Of a stretch of DNA of 64,000 nt, positions 50,081 through 59,667 are shown in pieces. The translations under genes and the position numbers were made by a program. Where the stretch lies: contig JAVSLW010000014.1 in assembly GCA_039666455.1 (NCBI GenBank), positions 1 through 64,000 of the forward strand. The letters run 5' to 3'. The first letter of the stretch is position 1. The number at the start of each line of letters is the position of its first letter. The DNA is from Methanobacterium sp. GTDB lineage: Archaea; Methanobacteriota; Methanobacteria; Methanobacteriales; Methanobacteriaceae. A model generated the notes under the pieces. It did no database searches. It was given only the letters and a program-made list of their open reading frames with translations, and was not told the origin of the DNA.

Positions 50081-52387
50081 GGGTTCCCAATTCATTTCTT
50101 TGAGTTTTTTCAAGATTTCATCCTTTTCTTTAAATGGAATTTCTTTCTCGTCTCTGATATACAGATGTAAATCAGAAGGTAAAGTACCGTAGTACTTTTT
50201 GTAGAGGTCTATATAGTTTGATAACTTGATCATTCTCCCTCTTGGTGTATCATTGGGCCTTATACACAGTTTTGCTGCCAGAGTCATGCATTCATTTATG
50301 CTTTCAGCAGAATAAGCCAGGTGAAGAGGGGCTGGTTCGCACATAACTTCACTCTGGTCTCGCTGGTCTTTTATGTTTCGTGGTTCAAGGTCATCTCCAA
50401 GATATAGTCTGCGGTATTTTGACGCCTGGGGCCCGATAATAGCAGGGATTCCCCAGCGGTTAGCACCGGTAGCTATGGCAAAAGCTTTTTGTGACATGGC
50501 CCCCCATGCAATTACACAAACCCCAATACGATTTACAATGTAATCTGCTACTTCGGTGAAGTTGTTCTCAAGCGGGACTTTGGCAAATATATTTGTTATT
50601 TTAATAGCACTGCCTATAGCATGAGCATTTGCAACACAGGGGCCTAAATTTAGAAGACCTCCTTTATCAAAGTCGCCCGGATATTTTTCATAAAGTGTTT
50701 TACCTTCTTCGTCTTTGTATAAAGCTATGTCCATGGCTGCACACCCTGCAGCTACCACAATGTATCCTCTTTTAAGGTATTCTTCTGCAATAAGTGCTAT
50801 TTCTTCTTCTCCCTTATCGTAGTTGGAGCATGCTGCCAGGGCTATGACTCCTGGTATGTCTCCAAAGACTATGGGTGCGCCTACTTTACGTATCTCAACA
50901 TCCTGTACAGGGCCTCTGCCAGAGCGTATCAGATACTTTTCAGATGCAATTTTTTCTTCTGCAGCCATACGTATCAGATCGATGACGGGGATATCCTCAG
51001 GGCAAGCTTCCATACATTTACCACAACCAACACAGTTCCCATAGAAACTGGCTAAAAGAGAAGTGTCTCCATTTTTAGCCTCAGATAATGAAGCGGTAAT
51101 TGGTAACATGGCAAGACACACCCTCTCGCACTGTCCACATTCAACGCAGTCATGGATAATGGACTTAAGGTCCTTTTCTTCCTGTAATGATTTTTCATTG
51201 AGTAAAGATCTGGCTTTAACTTTAAGGGCTAGATCTACGGCTACTTTCCCTACCTGGTCCACATCTCTTATTAAAACCCCTGGACTATCCCCATTCATGA
51301 TTTCACTGACAATTTTTTGGGGGCTTTCTCTGGTTCTGTCAGGTAGGCCTAATGAACACTTGTCACTTGTAGCTATGATAGGAATGTTTCTTTCTGCGCA
51401 TAATTCAAGTATATCTGCCCGTATACATTGCTCATCAAGAACAACCACATCAGGGATTCCCGCTCTTATAAACATCAACTGTCTGGATATGGACCCTACT
51501 ATTTTTGAACCGGGCGAATACCTTTGCTGTTCTATTGCTGTACAGCATAGTCCACAGATCTCAATGTCTTCTAATAACTCTATTTTATCTGCATAATCTA
51601 TTATTTTGCTACTTGGAGCTATGTTATGCCCTATACATAGTATAACTGGTTTTTCGCTGTCTACAACTCCCATCCCAATTTCAAGAAGAGGAGTATCTGG
51701 CTCTCCTTTATCCAGATCATAAAGATTTATTTGAGCTATTTCAGCTATTTCCAGTGCTAAATGATCCAGTATACCTGCATGAAGTGCTTTTGATTCAAAA
51801 TCCATGTGAGCACCTTCCTGACCAGTATGGGCAGAAGCCATGAGATTGGTAAGTTCTTTTTCAACACAGCTCATGACCTCATCCAGTTCATTAGCTGTTC
51901 TGGGCGTTATCCCTGTCAGGGTGGTAATGATGGGTGATGTTAAATCAATTGAATTACTGTATTTTAGTTCCATGTCCGGGTTTTCTTCCAGTAATTCGTC
52001 TGTCAAGTCTCTAGCATGAGCTGCGTGTGTTGAAGCACCAATACATGCTGTCAGGAGTGCTATCCTGGACTGCTGCTTTTCCAGATTTATTCCACATGCT
52101 CCTTTCTTATTGTTTGATAGATCACATTTACCATAGGTACACATACAGCACATATCACAGAGGGGAGCATAAAAAGGTTTGAAATATGAAAGCAGATTCA
52201 AATCCCATTCTCGAAGTTGGGGATAATTTAAACTTACATTTTTTTTGTGTGCACCATCTGCTTTCTGTTTTTGATCTAAATAGACATCTATATCTTTGAA
52301 ATCTACGTCCAATCCTTTAATTATTACTGAATTATTTTCTTTCTTGGGTCTGGTTTTAAACAAAACATCACCTTTATATACTATCAT
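50042..52387 (-). CDS. cdhA: CO dehydrogenase, alpha subunit (CdhA)
   Basis: 781 aa, full length. N-terminal cluster-binding segment PLCDMCCMCTYGKCDL; active-site region with ICGLCCTAIEQQRYSPGS; two ferredoxin motifs, CVECGQCERVCL and CVGCGKCMEACP (about 420-480); C-cluster ligands in LGPCVANAHAIG. It oxidises CO or reduces CO2 at a Ni-Fe-S cluster, normally inside the acetyl-CoA decarbonylase/synthase complex. Here the ferredoxin gene follows, cdhB is divergent, and no cdhC, cdhD or cdhE lies in the window. Its 3' end is partly duplicated. Confidence 0.96.
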   Translation of the reverse strand: MIVYKGDVLFKTRPKKENNSVIIKGLDVDFKDIDVYLDQKQKADGAHKKNVSLNYPQLREWDLNLLSYFKPFYAPLCDMCCMCTYGKCDLSNNKKGACGINLEKQQSRIALLTACIGASTHAAHARDLTDELLEENPDMELKYSNSIDLTSPIITTLTGITPRTANELDEVMSCVEKELTNLMASAHTGQEGAHMDFESKALHAGILDHLALEIAEIAQINLYDLDKGEPDTPLLEIGMGVVDSEKPVILCIGHNIAPSSKIIDYADKIELLEDIEICGLCCTAIEQQRYSPGSKIVGSISRQLMFIRAGIPDVVVLDEQCIRADILELCAERNIPIIATSDKCSLGLPDRTRESPQKIVSEIMNGDSPGVLIRDVDQVGKVAVDLALKVKARSLLNEKSLQEEKDLKSIIHDCVECGQCERVCLAMLPITASLSEAKNGDTSLLASFYGNCVGCGKCMEACPEDIPVIDLIRMAAEEKIASEKYLIRSGRGPVQDVEIRKVGAPIVFGDIPGVIALAACSNYDKGEEEIALIAEEYLKRGYIVVAAGCAAMDIALYKDEEGKTLYEKYPGDFDKGGLLNLGPCVANAHAIGSAIKITNIFAKVPLENNFTEVADYIVNRIGVCVIAWGAMSQKAFAIATGANRWGIPAIIGPQASKYRRLYLGDDLEPRNIKDQRDQSEVMCEPAPLHLAYSAESINECMTLAAKLCIRPNDTPRGRMIKLSNYIDLYKKYYGTLPSDLHLYIRDEKEIPFKEKDEILKKLKEMNWEPRKSPQEPSICMG

Positions 52388-52447
52388 GATTAATCATTAT
52401 TATATAAGTAGTGTTTGCACATCATTTATAAAGTTATTGGTGATATT

Positions 52448-52963
52448 ATGTCAGCATGGAATCCAGCATTAATAAGTATTAATCAGGCCAGGATCTGGCC
52501 TCCAGAAATGGCTGCTTTGACTATAAAGCAGTCAAAAAGACCTCTTTTTATCATGGGGTCACTGTTAAATATTATACCTGAAAAAATAACTGAAAAATCC
52601 ATAAAAGTTGCAAAAAAAAGTAATGCAACTGTGGTTGCAACAGGAGGATCCAATTTAGCTCTGGATAAATTTGAATTCAAACCTGATTATACCACAGGTG
52701 CCGTGGAAATAATAAACAACCTCAAAAATCCGGACTGGAAAGGTTTCGATGGTAAGGGAAACTATGATCTGGTACTGTTTATAGGTGTTCCTTATTATCT
52801 GGGCTCACAGGGACTTTCCACCTTAAAAAACTTTGCCCCCCACATAAAAACCCTTACTTTATGCCGTTTTATGCATCCAAATGCCGATATGTCTTACCCC
52901 AATATACCCTACGAAGAATGGCTGGACTGGCTTTCAAAACTAATTGATCATCTGGATCAATAG
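52448..52963 (+). CDS. cdhB: CO dehydrogenase epsilon subunit (CdhB)
   Basis: 171 aa from the ATG at 52448, with GGTGATATT as ribosome-binding site; an upstream ATG at 52415 lacks one. It starts MSAWNPALISINQARIWPPE and has a DHS-like fold with RPLFIMGSLLN, and LTLCRFMHPNADMSYPNIP near the end. CdhB binds CdhA and may join FAD or electron carriers. It is encoded on the opposite strand, 60 bp from cdhA, and not directly after it as is usual. Confidence 0.93.
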   Translation: MSAWNPALISINQARIWPPEMAALTIKQSKRPLFIMGSLLNIIPEKITEKSIKVAKKSNATVVATGGSNLALDKFEFKPDYTTGAVEIINNLKNPDWKGFDGKGNYDLVLFIGVPYYLGSQGLSTLKNFAPHIKTLTLCRFMHPNADMSYPNIPYEEWLDWLSKLIDHLDQ

Positions 52964-53446
52964 AAAGCCTTTTCTTTTTTAAATTAATTTTTGATAAATC
53001 CCATAAATATGTGTTAATTAAGTTTATTAAAAGCTGTTAAAAAATTGATTTGCAATAATAATCACTATTATTACTGTGTGAAGCATATATGGCTAATTTA
53101 GGACTATTTTTTTCAAAAAATACTGTTAACTGCACTTTTTTTTATTTTAAAGGAATATTTAAGTAAAAAAAATAAAAATAAACTTTATTTTTAATTTTAA
53201 GTAATAAAAAAGTTTATTTTATAGTTTATAAATAAAATGAATATTTCTTCAATATTTTAAAATTATTTAATTGTTTATTAAGGCTTACAATAAATTTAAA
53301 CATTTTAAAAACTCAGTGATTTAAGATTGAAATAATCATTTTGTATTATTGTAATATATAAAGATTACTACTTGTCCTGAAAGAGAAAAGATTTTTATAA
53401 GGAAAGTATAATTCAAAATTAATAATAGATTACCTGAGGAAATGAA
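52964..53446. other. 483-bp very AT-rich intergenic region
   Basis: It has runs of A and T throughout and no gene. Near its right end GATTTTTATAAGG (about 53389-53401) looks like the TATA box for the surface-protein gene, with CTGAGGA before its ATG. Base composition is more extreme than in the rest of the window, which may mark the left border of an acquired region. Confidence 0.55.
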
Positions 53447-54802
53447 ATGAAAGGGAAGTGGGCATTTATAATTTCAGTGTTTGTTTTTGCACTGGTATTT
53501 TGCAGTGCAGTGACTGCAGCTAATGTAACTTACAATTATACTGCTTCTGATGATTTTAACAGAGGTAATGGCACTGGTTTAAACACTTCTAATAACCAGT
53601 TGCAGCTTTCCAGTAATTCTTCAGCATCCAGTTATTCATTTATCTGGGTTCCTAACAGTAATGAGGGAACTGTATCTAAGGTTAATACTGTTACTGGTCT
53701 GGAGGTGGCTCGTTATAGGGTTGGTCCTTCTGCAGGTTCTTCTCCTTCTCGTACTACTATTGATCTTGATGGTAATTGTTGGGTCTGTAACCGTGGAACT
53801 GGAACGGTGGTTAAGATTGGTTTGTTTGAAAATGGAGGTTATTTTGACCGTAATAATGATGGTTATATTAACACTTCCAGGGATCTGGATGGTAATGGTG
53901 TTATAACAGCAGATGAAATTCTTCCTTGGGGTGAAGATGAATGTGTGTTGTGGGAAGTGGTGGTTATACCAGGACGTGAAGGTACCTATAGGCCGGGAAA
54001 TTATACTGGAGGATATTCTAATGTTCCTGGACCCCGGGGGATTGCTGTTGATAGTCAAAACAATATCTGGGCAGGTACTTACGGCACACATAAATTTTAC
54101 TATATTGGTTCTGATGGTCAAATATTGAAGACAGTGGATGTTTCATCAGCAGGACATGGATCTTATGGAGCAGTGATTGACCAGTATGGTGTATTATGGT
54201 CTTCTGGAGGTGTTGGGAATAATATTTTAAGATTAGACCCGTCAAATGACACATTCAAGAGAATTAATCTTCCTCACACTGCTTATGGACTGGGACTTGA
54301 TAGAAATAATCATTTATTTGTTTCTGGCTGGACATATTCCCGATTCTCCAGAATCAACATTCTCACTGGCACTATTGAATGGACAAAACCATGCCCATAC
54401 CAATCCAGGGGAGTTGTTGTTACAGATGATGGTGATGTGTGGATTGCTAATTCTGCAGCAGGAACAGTGACTCGATATTCTAATGATGGTGACTTTAAAG
54501 CTACTATAATTGTTGGAAACACTCCTACCGGTGTTTCAGTGGACAATCAGGGTAAAATATGGGTGGTGGACTATGGAGATGAGTATATTCACAGGATTAA
54601 CCCGCAAAAGGTTGATTCAGGAGATATTGAGAATGGGGTGGAATTATCCAAAAGAATCATCGGAGGTCTTCATTATGGTTACAGTGACATGACCGGGGTG
54701 GTGTCCAACACCATCACCACAAACAAAGGCATATGGACTGTAATCCATGACACACAGATTAACAATGCTCTTTTGGGGGAAAGTGTCCTGGAACAGTTTT
54801 GA
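53447..54802 (+). CDS. Secreted beta-propeller surface protein, unit A (frame breaks at its end)
   Basis: 451 aa. A signal peptide (about 1-26, ending in SAVTAAN) is followed by a six-bladed NHL/Vgb-like propeller whose repeats carry GNCWVCN, NNIWAGTY, GVLWSSGG, NHLFVSGW, GDVWIANS and GKIWVVDY. One blade insert holds paired EF-hand-like loops, DRNNDGYINTSRDLDGNG, likely Ca2+ sites. The frame ends early at WTVIHDTQINNALLG. The parallel unit B reads WTVIHDSLTDNAYWA and continues, so a single-base insertion in CTTTTGGGGGA (54770-54780) has shifted the frame. The continuation is in the next entry. Confidence 0.8.
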   Translation: MKGKWAFIISVFVFALVFCSAVTAANVTYNYTASDDFNRGNGTGLNTSNNQLQLSSNSSASSYSFIWVPNSNEGTVSKVNTVTGLEVARYRVGPSAGSSPSRTTIDLDGNCWVCNRGTGTVVKIGLFENGGYFDRNNDGYINTSRDLDGNGVITADEILPWGEDECVLWEVVVIPGREGTYRPGNYTGGYSNVPGPRGIAVDSQNNIWAGTYGTHKFYYIGSDGQILKTVDVSSAGHGSYGAVIDQYGVLWSSGGVGNNILRLDPSNDTFKRINLPHTAYGLGLDRNNHLFVSGWTYSRFSRINILTGTIEWTKPCPYQSRGVVVTDDGDVWIANSAAGTVTRYSNDGDFKATIIVGNTPTGVSVDNQGKIWVVDYGDEYIHRINPQKVDSGDIENGVELSKRIIGGLHYGYSDMTGVVSNTITTNKGIWTVIHDTQINNALLGESVLEQF

Positions 54803-57800
54803 ACCAGAAGGCACCAGAATAAAAGTGCGTGTTAGAAGCTCCAACGATAAACAAAGCTGGTCTGCTTGGGAAGAAGTAATTAATGGTGTTTTTCTTAGTT
54901 TAACACCTGGAGGCAGGTATTTAGAGGTTGAAGCAACTCTGTTTAGAAATAAGGGTAGTGTTTCACCTGTGCTTTATGATTTAGCTGTTAAAGCTTTAAC
55001 TGCGGATGTTACACTCACCACAATTGTGGATAATCCGGTACCTCGCATGGGAGACACTGTTATATTTGTAACCATGGTTAGAAATAATGGGCCTGATACA
55101 GCAACCAATATAATGGTTTATCCTGTGTTACCATCTGGATTTACGGTGATTACACCTTCTGTGGGAACATACAGTGACGGAGTATGGGGTGTTGGAGTTT
55201 TATGGCCTGGTGAAAAAGCAACACTGGAAGTTACAGGAGTTATAACACCGGAATTTGCAAGTAAAAATATTAATTATTGGGTTAGTGAAACCCATAATGA
55301 ATATGACCCTACAAACAGTTCAGTATCATCTGCAAGTGTTTATGTTCCATTTCAAAATGTTGAATTAAGCTATGAATTGAAAAATGGTAAACCTACGCTT
55401 ACTGTAAGTAACACTGGAACTGATTATGCGTTTAATACTGCAATAAAAACTACTATACCTTCAGGATTCACTCCTGAACCCTCTCATGGTTCATATAATA
55501 ATGGGTTGTGGTTTATTGGTGCATTGTCTCCTGGTGGGGCGGTTGCACTGACTTTAACACCTATAATTAGTGGAGATAATGATCCATCTCCTCCTGTCTC
55601 TGTTGATGGTCACACCAAAGTTTCAAAAAAAGCAGTTCAAAAAAGAGGTTATTACAGGTATGGTGGTAGCATCCCTCCTCCTGAAAGGGATAATAGGACT
55701 GTTCCTATGCAGGATACTGGTGTGCCTCTTAATTTTTCTGGGCTTGCGATTTTACTGGTTTTATTTGGATCCTATCTTAACAAAAGAGAAGACAAGTCCA
55801 AAATCAATAAATGGCTTTTATTGATCATAGTGTTATTTGGAGTTTTATTGTTCTGCAGCACTTCATTTGCTGCAGGCACCAATCAGACCTATAACTCATC
55901 AGATGATTTTAATAATGGTACTTATAACAATGTAAATGGGTCAGGAGATAAACTGGAACTTTCAAACAGCACCAACCCCGCTCATAATTATATTTGGGTT
56001 CCTAACACTAATCAGGGCACAGTATCCAAGGTGGATGTGCGTACAGGGCAAGAAGTGGCCAGGTATCGTACCAGCCCTCAAGGTAATGCTCATCCTTCCA
56101 GAACAGTGGTAGATTCTAATGGTAACTGCTGGGCGGCTAATTACCAAACAGGAACCGTGGTTAAAATCGGCCTATTAGAGAATGGAGGATATATTGACCG
56201 GAATAATGATGGAACAATTCAAACAAGCCGGGATCTGGACCATAATGGAGTGATCACTGGAAGTGAACTCTTAGACTGGGGAAAAGACGAATGCGTGCTT
56301 TATGAAACAGTTTTCATACCGGGACATGAAGGTACATACGTCCCTGGAACATATAAAGGAGGTTACGCTAATAACTGGGCGAATCCCGGGCCACTGGCAC
56401 TTGCACTGGACTCTAACAACAATGTGTGGGTGGGATGCTATGAGTTAAAGAAGTATTTCTGTCTTGATGGTGCATCTTGCCAGATCTTGAAAACCATAGA
56501 TGTTTCACCGGCAGGGCACACACCTTATGGGGCTGTGATAGATAAAAATGGCATTATATGGTCTGCTGCTGGTCCAAATAACAATATTCTCAGTCTTAAC
56601 ACTAAAACCAGTTCTTATACAAGAATAAATCTTCCTCACTGGACGTATGGCGTGGCCCTCGATGGAAATAACCATCTTTTTGTCACAGGTTACGTGAATT
56701 CACGGATTTCAAGGATTAACACCTTAACTGGTGGGGTGGATTGGACTAAAACCGCTCCATATGGGGCGAGGGGAGTTATGGTTACTGAAGATGGTGATGT
56801 GTGGACAGCTAATCTGGAATCAGACACAGTTACCAGATTCTCCAACGATGGTATTTTGAAAGCTACAATACAGACAGGAAAGGGACCCAGCGCTTTATCA
56901 GTTGATAGTGAAGGTAATGTCTGGGCTGTTGACCATAATGATGTTTACATTCACCGTATAAACCCTGCAATTAATGGAGTGGACTTCTCCAAAATGATAG
57001 TCTCTGGAACACACGTGGGCTACAGCACCATGACCGCTCCAACATCTAAAGTTTATGATAAGGGAACCTGGACAGTAATTCACGATTCACTGACTGATAA
57101 TGCTTACTGGGCCACTATAAGCTGGAACAGTCACCAACCAAAGGGCACGAAAGTAACTGTACGTGTTAGAAGTTCCAACGATAAAACTAACTGGTCCAAC
57201 TGGGAACCGGCAAATAATGGGCTTAATTTAAAATTAACACCAAATGGAAGGTATCTGGAAGTTGAAGTGACTCTTGAGAAATTTAATAGTACACAGTCGC
57301 CTGTAGTTTATGATGTTACTGTAAATACTTTGGATTCTACTGCTTTAACAACTGATCTGGGTGTGACTATCACTGGAAATCAAAGTAGTTTGAATGTTGG
57401 GGATACAGTTAAATTAACCGTTACAGCTTTTAATAATGGTCCAAATAGTGCAAGTGTTAAGGTTAATTACAAAATACCAATTGGTTTGAAGTTATTAAGC
57501 AGTCAGGGCACTGGAACTTACGATTCCGATACTGGAATTTGGAATGTGGGAGTTTTACCTGCTGGAGGTGATGCTACAATGGAGTTGATTCTTCAGGTTA
57601 ATAATGCGGGTTATTTTGTTAATTTAGTTAGTATTTATGGTGATTTGGCGTTGTTCAGTACTAAAAGTTTAAGTTCATTTCTTAAAAGGGTTGTTAAAGC
57701 TTGGTCTGTGAAAGCAGCATCTTCAATGCCTGATTCTAATCCAGGTAATAATCAGGCGAGATATGATTTAACCTCTGTTGATCCTGGACAGACTTCTAAT

Positions 57801-58568
57801 GCGAATATATTGCCTTATGATTTCCCGGATAATATTAAGCCTCCTAATCAGGATAATTCTCCTAAAAAACCGGATGATCCACTTTTACCTCCTGATAAAC
57901 CTCCTGAACCTCCTGATTATGGGCCTTTATATCCAAAAACACAATTAGATAGGGATGTAGCTGCTGTTAGAGAAGCAATTTCACGAGGCGAATTGAATAA
58001 ATCTGTACTGCCTAAGTGGAATTTGACAACAGAGGAGAAAGTTGATGATTGGGAAACTTTCTCGATGATGGTGGATATTGCTGCAGAATTACTTTACATA
58101 GGATCTATTGCATCGACCCCAGGTTCAGGTGAATACTTGCAACAGGTGAAAAATGGAATGATAGAAGCTATGAGTAGTCTCAAAATGGCTGCCAGATACT
58201 TCACCACAAACCCACGAAAGGCATTTGATTTGTTAAAAAGAGGATTCCAGCAGGCCGGTGAGAGTTTTGTGGATGATGCGTTCATGGAAGCGTTATCAAA
58301 AAAGACGTTCCGTTTGGATCCTAATGTTGCTCAAACGTTATTACAGGAAGCTCTTTGCAAGATTTTCCCAAAACAAGCAGCCCAAATCCGAACCTTACTA
58401 ACCTTACTGGGTGGCATAAACTTTATCAGCGACCCACTTGAAATATATAAAGCATGGGGAGACGTGGTTTACAGTTTTGCGGTTGATGGAATAGGTCAAG
58501 GTAATTATGGCAAAGCTGTTGATGAATTCTGGGAAGCCCTTAAAAAAACATTTACTGAACCCATATAA
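54747..58568 (+). CDS. Giant surface protein: rest of unit A, membrane hairpin, unit B and variable C-terminal domain
   Basis: 1273 codons. The first ATG is not a real start: from about 54774 on this is the continuation of unit A. Order: galactose-binding-like module (about 20-85), two DUF11-like modules (about 89-285), a C-terminal anchor motif VPMQDTGVPLNFSG with a helix (330-345), a Lys/Arg-rich loop, a second helix (356-375) ending as a signal peptide in SFAAG, then unit B with propeller (to about 770), galactose-binding-like module, one DUF11 module (about 870-965), a Pro-rich linker (1026-1062), the motif QLDRDVAAVREAISRGE and a helical C-terminal domain (about 1085-1273). No stop separates A from B. 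The C-terminal domain is unlike anything I recognise. Confidence 0.8.
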   Translation: MTHRLTMLFWGKVSWNSFEPEGTRIKVRVRSSNDKQSWSAWEEVINGVFLSLTPGGRYLEVEATLFRNKGSVSPVLYDLAVKALTADVTLTTIVDNPVPRMGDTVIFVTMVRNNGPDTATNIMVYPVLPSGFTVITPSVGTYSDGVWGVGVLWPGEKATLEVTGVITPEFASKNINYWVSETHNEYDPTNSSVSSASVYVPFQNVELSYELKNGKPTLTVSNTGTDYAFNTAIKTTIPSGFTPEPSHGSYNNGLWFIGALSPGGAVALTLTPIISGDNDPSPPVSVDGHTKVSKKAVQKRGYYRYGGSIPPPERDNRTVPMQDTGVPLNFSGLAILLVLFGSYLNKREDKSKINKWLLLIIVLFGVLLFCSTSFAAGTNQTYNSSDDFNNGTYNNVNGSGDKLELSNSTNPAHNYIWVPNTNQGTVSKVDVRTGQEVARYRTSPQGNAHPSRTVVDSNGNCWAANYQTGTVVKIGLLENGGYIDRNNDGTIQTSRDLDHNGVITGSELLDWGKDECVLYETVFIPGHEGTYVPGTYKGGYANNWANPGPLALALDSNNNVWVGCYELKKYFCLDGASCQILKTIDVSPAGHTPYGAVIDKNGIIWSAAGPNNNILSLNTKTSSYTRINLPHWTYGVALDGNNHLFVTGYVNSRISRINTLTGGVDWTKTAPYGARGVMVTEDGDVWTANLESDTVTRFSNDGILKATIQTGKGPSALSVDSEGNVWAVDHNDVYIHRINPAINGVDFSKMIVSGTHVGYSTMTAPTSKVYDKGTWTVIHDSLTDNAYWATISWNSHQPKGTKVTVRVRSSNDKTNWSNWEPANNGLNLKLTPNGRYLEVEVTLEKFNSTQSPVVYDVTVNTLDSTALTTDLGVTITGNQSSLNVGDTVKLTVTAFNNGPNSASVKVNYKIPIGLKLLSSQGTGTYDSDTGIWNVGVLPAGGDATMELILQVNNAGYFVNLVSIYGDLALFSTKSLSSFLKRVVKAWSVKAASSMPDSNPGNNQARYDLTSVDPGQTSNANILPYDFPDNIKPPNQDNSPKKPDDPLLPPDKPPEPPDYGPLYPKTQLDRDVAAVREAISRGELNKSVLPKWNLTTEEKVDDWETFSMMVDIAAELLYIGSIASTPGSGEYLQQVKNGMIEAMSSLKMAARYFTTNPRKAFDLLKRGFQQAGESFVDDAFMEALSKKTFRLDPNVAQTLLQEALCKIFPKQAAQIRTLLTLLGGINFISDPLEIYKAWGDVVYSFAVDGIGQGNYGKAVDEFWEALKKTFTEPI
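54770..54780 (+). other. Frameshift site in unit A
   Basis: CTTTTGGGGGA. Removing one base here joins the reading frame of 53447-54802 to that of the next entry and restores a protein parallel to unit B (Asn-Ala-aromatic-Trp). It is a homopolymer-rich site, so true mutation, slippage control or sequencing error are all possible. Confidence 0.8.
57688..57760 (+). repeat. 73-bp perfect direct repeat, expressed copy
   Basis: It begins GGGTTGTTAAAGCTTGG and ends AATCAGGCGAG, and is identical to 59853-59925. It encodes the end of the last DUF11 module (WSVKAASSMPDSNPGNNQA), immediately before the Pro-rich linker. The flanks on the left side are also similar for about 200 bp. Confidence 0.92.
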
Positions 58569-58610
58569 TTATATTTAAAAAGGCAGGGTTCTATGGAGAT
58601 GTGATTAATA

Positions 58611-59597
58611 TTGAAAAAAGTAAAAACATGGATGAAAATTCTAGATACAGCTCTTGACTTAAAAGATCGTGTAAATACTTCACTTGGGAGAGAAACAAGT
58701 GTAGAATGGAATAAACGAATGCTTAAAGAGGATTGCGAGTATTTAAGAGGCTTAAATTTACCAGGTTTACCTGAAATACTGGATGAAATTCAAGATATTT
58801 GGAAATCTGGTTTTTATGAGAAGTTTATGTTAGCTTTTGAAGAAAGAAAAATGGATAGTCGGCATTTGACTTTTGAAGAATTATCACGTAATCGTTTAAT
58901 GGTTTTGGCTGGTGCAAATTTACCTGCAACAGATTTGAGAACCATTGCATTCAGCAAAACAAGCTTAAATGTTTTTCGTTCCATGCGCCCCTTGATAGAA
59001 ACTGCATACTACCTAAACAGCGGACGTCCTTTTTCCTGGGATGACAGCTTGAATATAGCATTCAGTGGACTAGATGCACGCCTACTTTTTGCTTTGGATA
59101 GATTTGACCAAGTTAAAGATGTTCCTGAACCAACCGCAGAATTCTTCCAGAAACTGGGTGAAACACAAATATTCGACAAAAAAACCTCAGATTTCTACTT
59201 AACAATAACAAATCTGTTAATAGACATAGAAAATGAAATATTTGGTATGAGATTCCGTGATTTTAATTCAGACTATGTTCCAACAGAAGGCTTATTTATC
59301 CAACTACTTGCAGGCTGTAATGCTGTGCACCATAACCGGGAACATATTATCGAAGAGGATATTATTAAAGCTTATAAAACTTTTTTAAAGTTCATAAAAA
59401 CTGACATCACTAAGTATAAGGCTATTCCTGAATTGGTTGAGGATATGGACGCTAATCATGAAAAAATGGAATCTCGTGGTCTTTTAGTGTGTGAAAAATG
59501 TGGTGGATACTATCAGCTCCAATCTGATGAATCTCCAGATGACTTCTCTGATACTTGTGAGTGTGGTGGAAAATTCAAATTTATCCTAGAAAAATAA
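58611..59597 (+). CDS. Soluble zinc-ribbon protein following the surface protein (immunity candidate)
   Basis: 328 aa, TTG start at 58611. GGAG and TGTGATT lie upstream. There is no signal peptide or membrane helix. The body is helical and charged, and the C-terminus has a four-Cys zinc ribbon (CEKCGG and CECGG). I do not recognise the family. It lies 42 bp after the stop of the giant protein on the same strand and before the silent cassette. By position it could be a cytoplasmic antidote or a processing partner for the C-terminal domain; this is inference. Confidence 0.75.
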   Translation: MKKVKTWMKILDTALDLKDRVNTSLGRETSVEWNKRMLKEDCEYLRGLNLPGLPEILDEIQDIWKSGFYEKFMLAFEERKMDSRHLTFEELSRNRLMVLAGANLPATDLRTIAFSKTSLNVFRSMRPLIETAYYLNSGRPFSWDDSLNIAFSGLDARLLFALDRFDQVKDVPEPTAEFFQKLGETQIFDKKTSDFYLTITNLLIDIENEIFGMRFRDFNSDYVPTEGLFIQLLAGCNAVHHNREHIIEEDIIKAYKTFLKFIKTDITKYKAIPELVEDMDANHEKMESRGLLVCEKCGGYYQLQSDESPDDFSDTCECGGKFKFILEK

Positions 59598-59667
59598 CCT
59601 TCCTAATAAGCCATATATCAAAGTGAATTATAAAATATCTTTCGGTTTGAAATTATTAAGCTACAAT

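Noticed and set aside
54747..54773. ATG at 54747 as the start of an independent 1273-codon gene
   Set aside because: It lies inside unit A, has no ribosome-binding site, and alignment with unit B shows that the frame is a continuation after a one-base shift.
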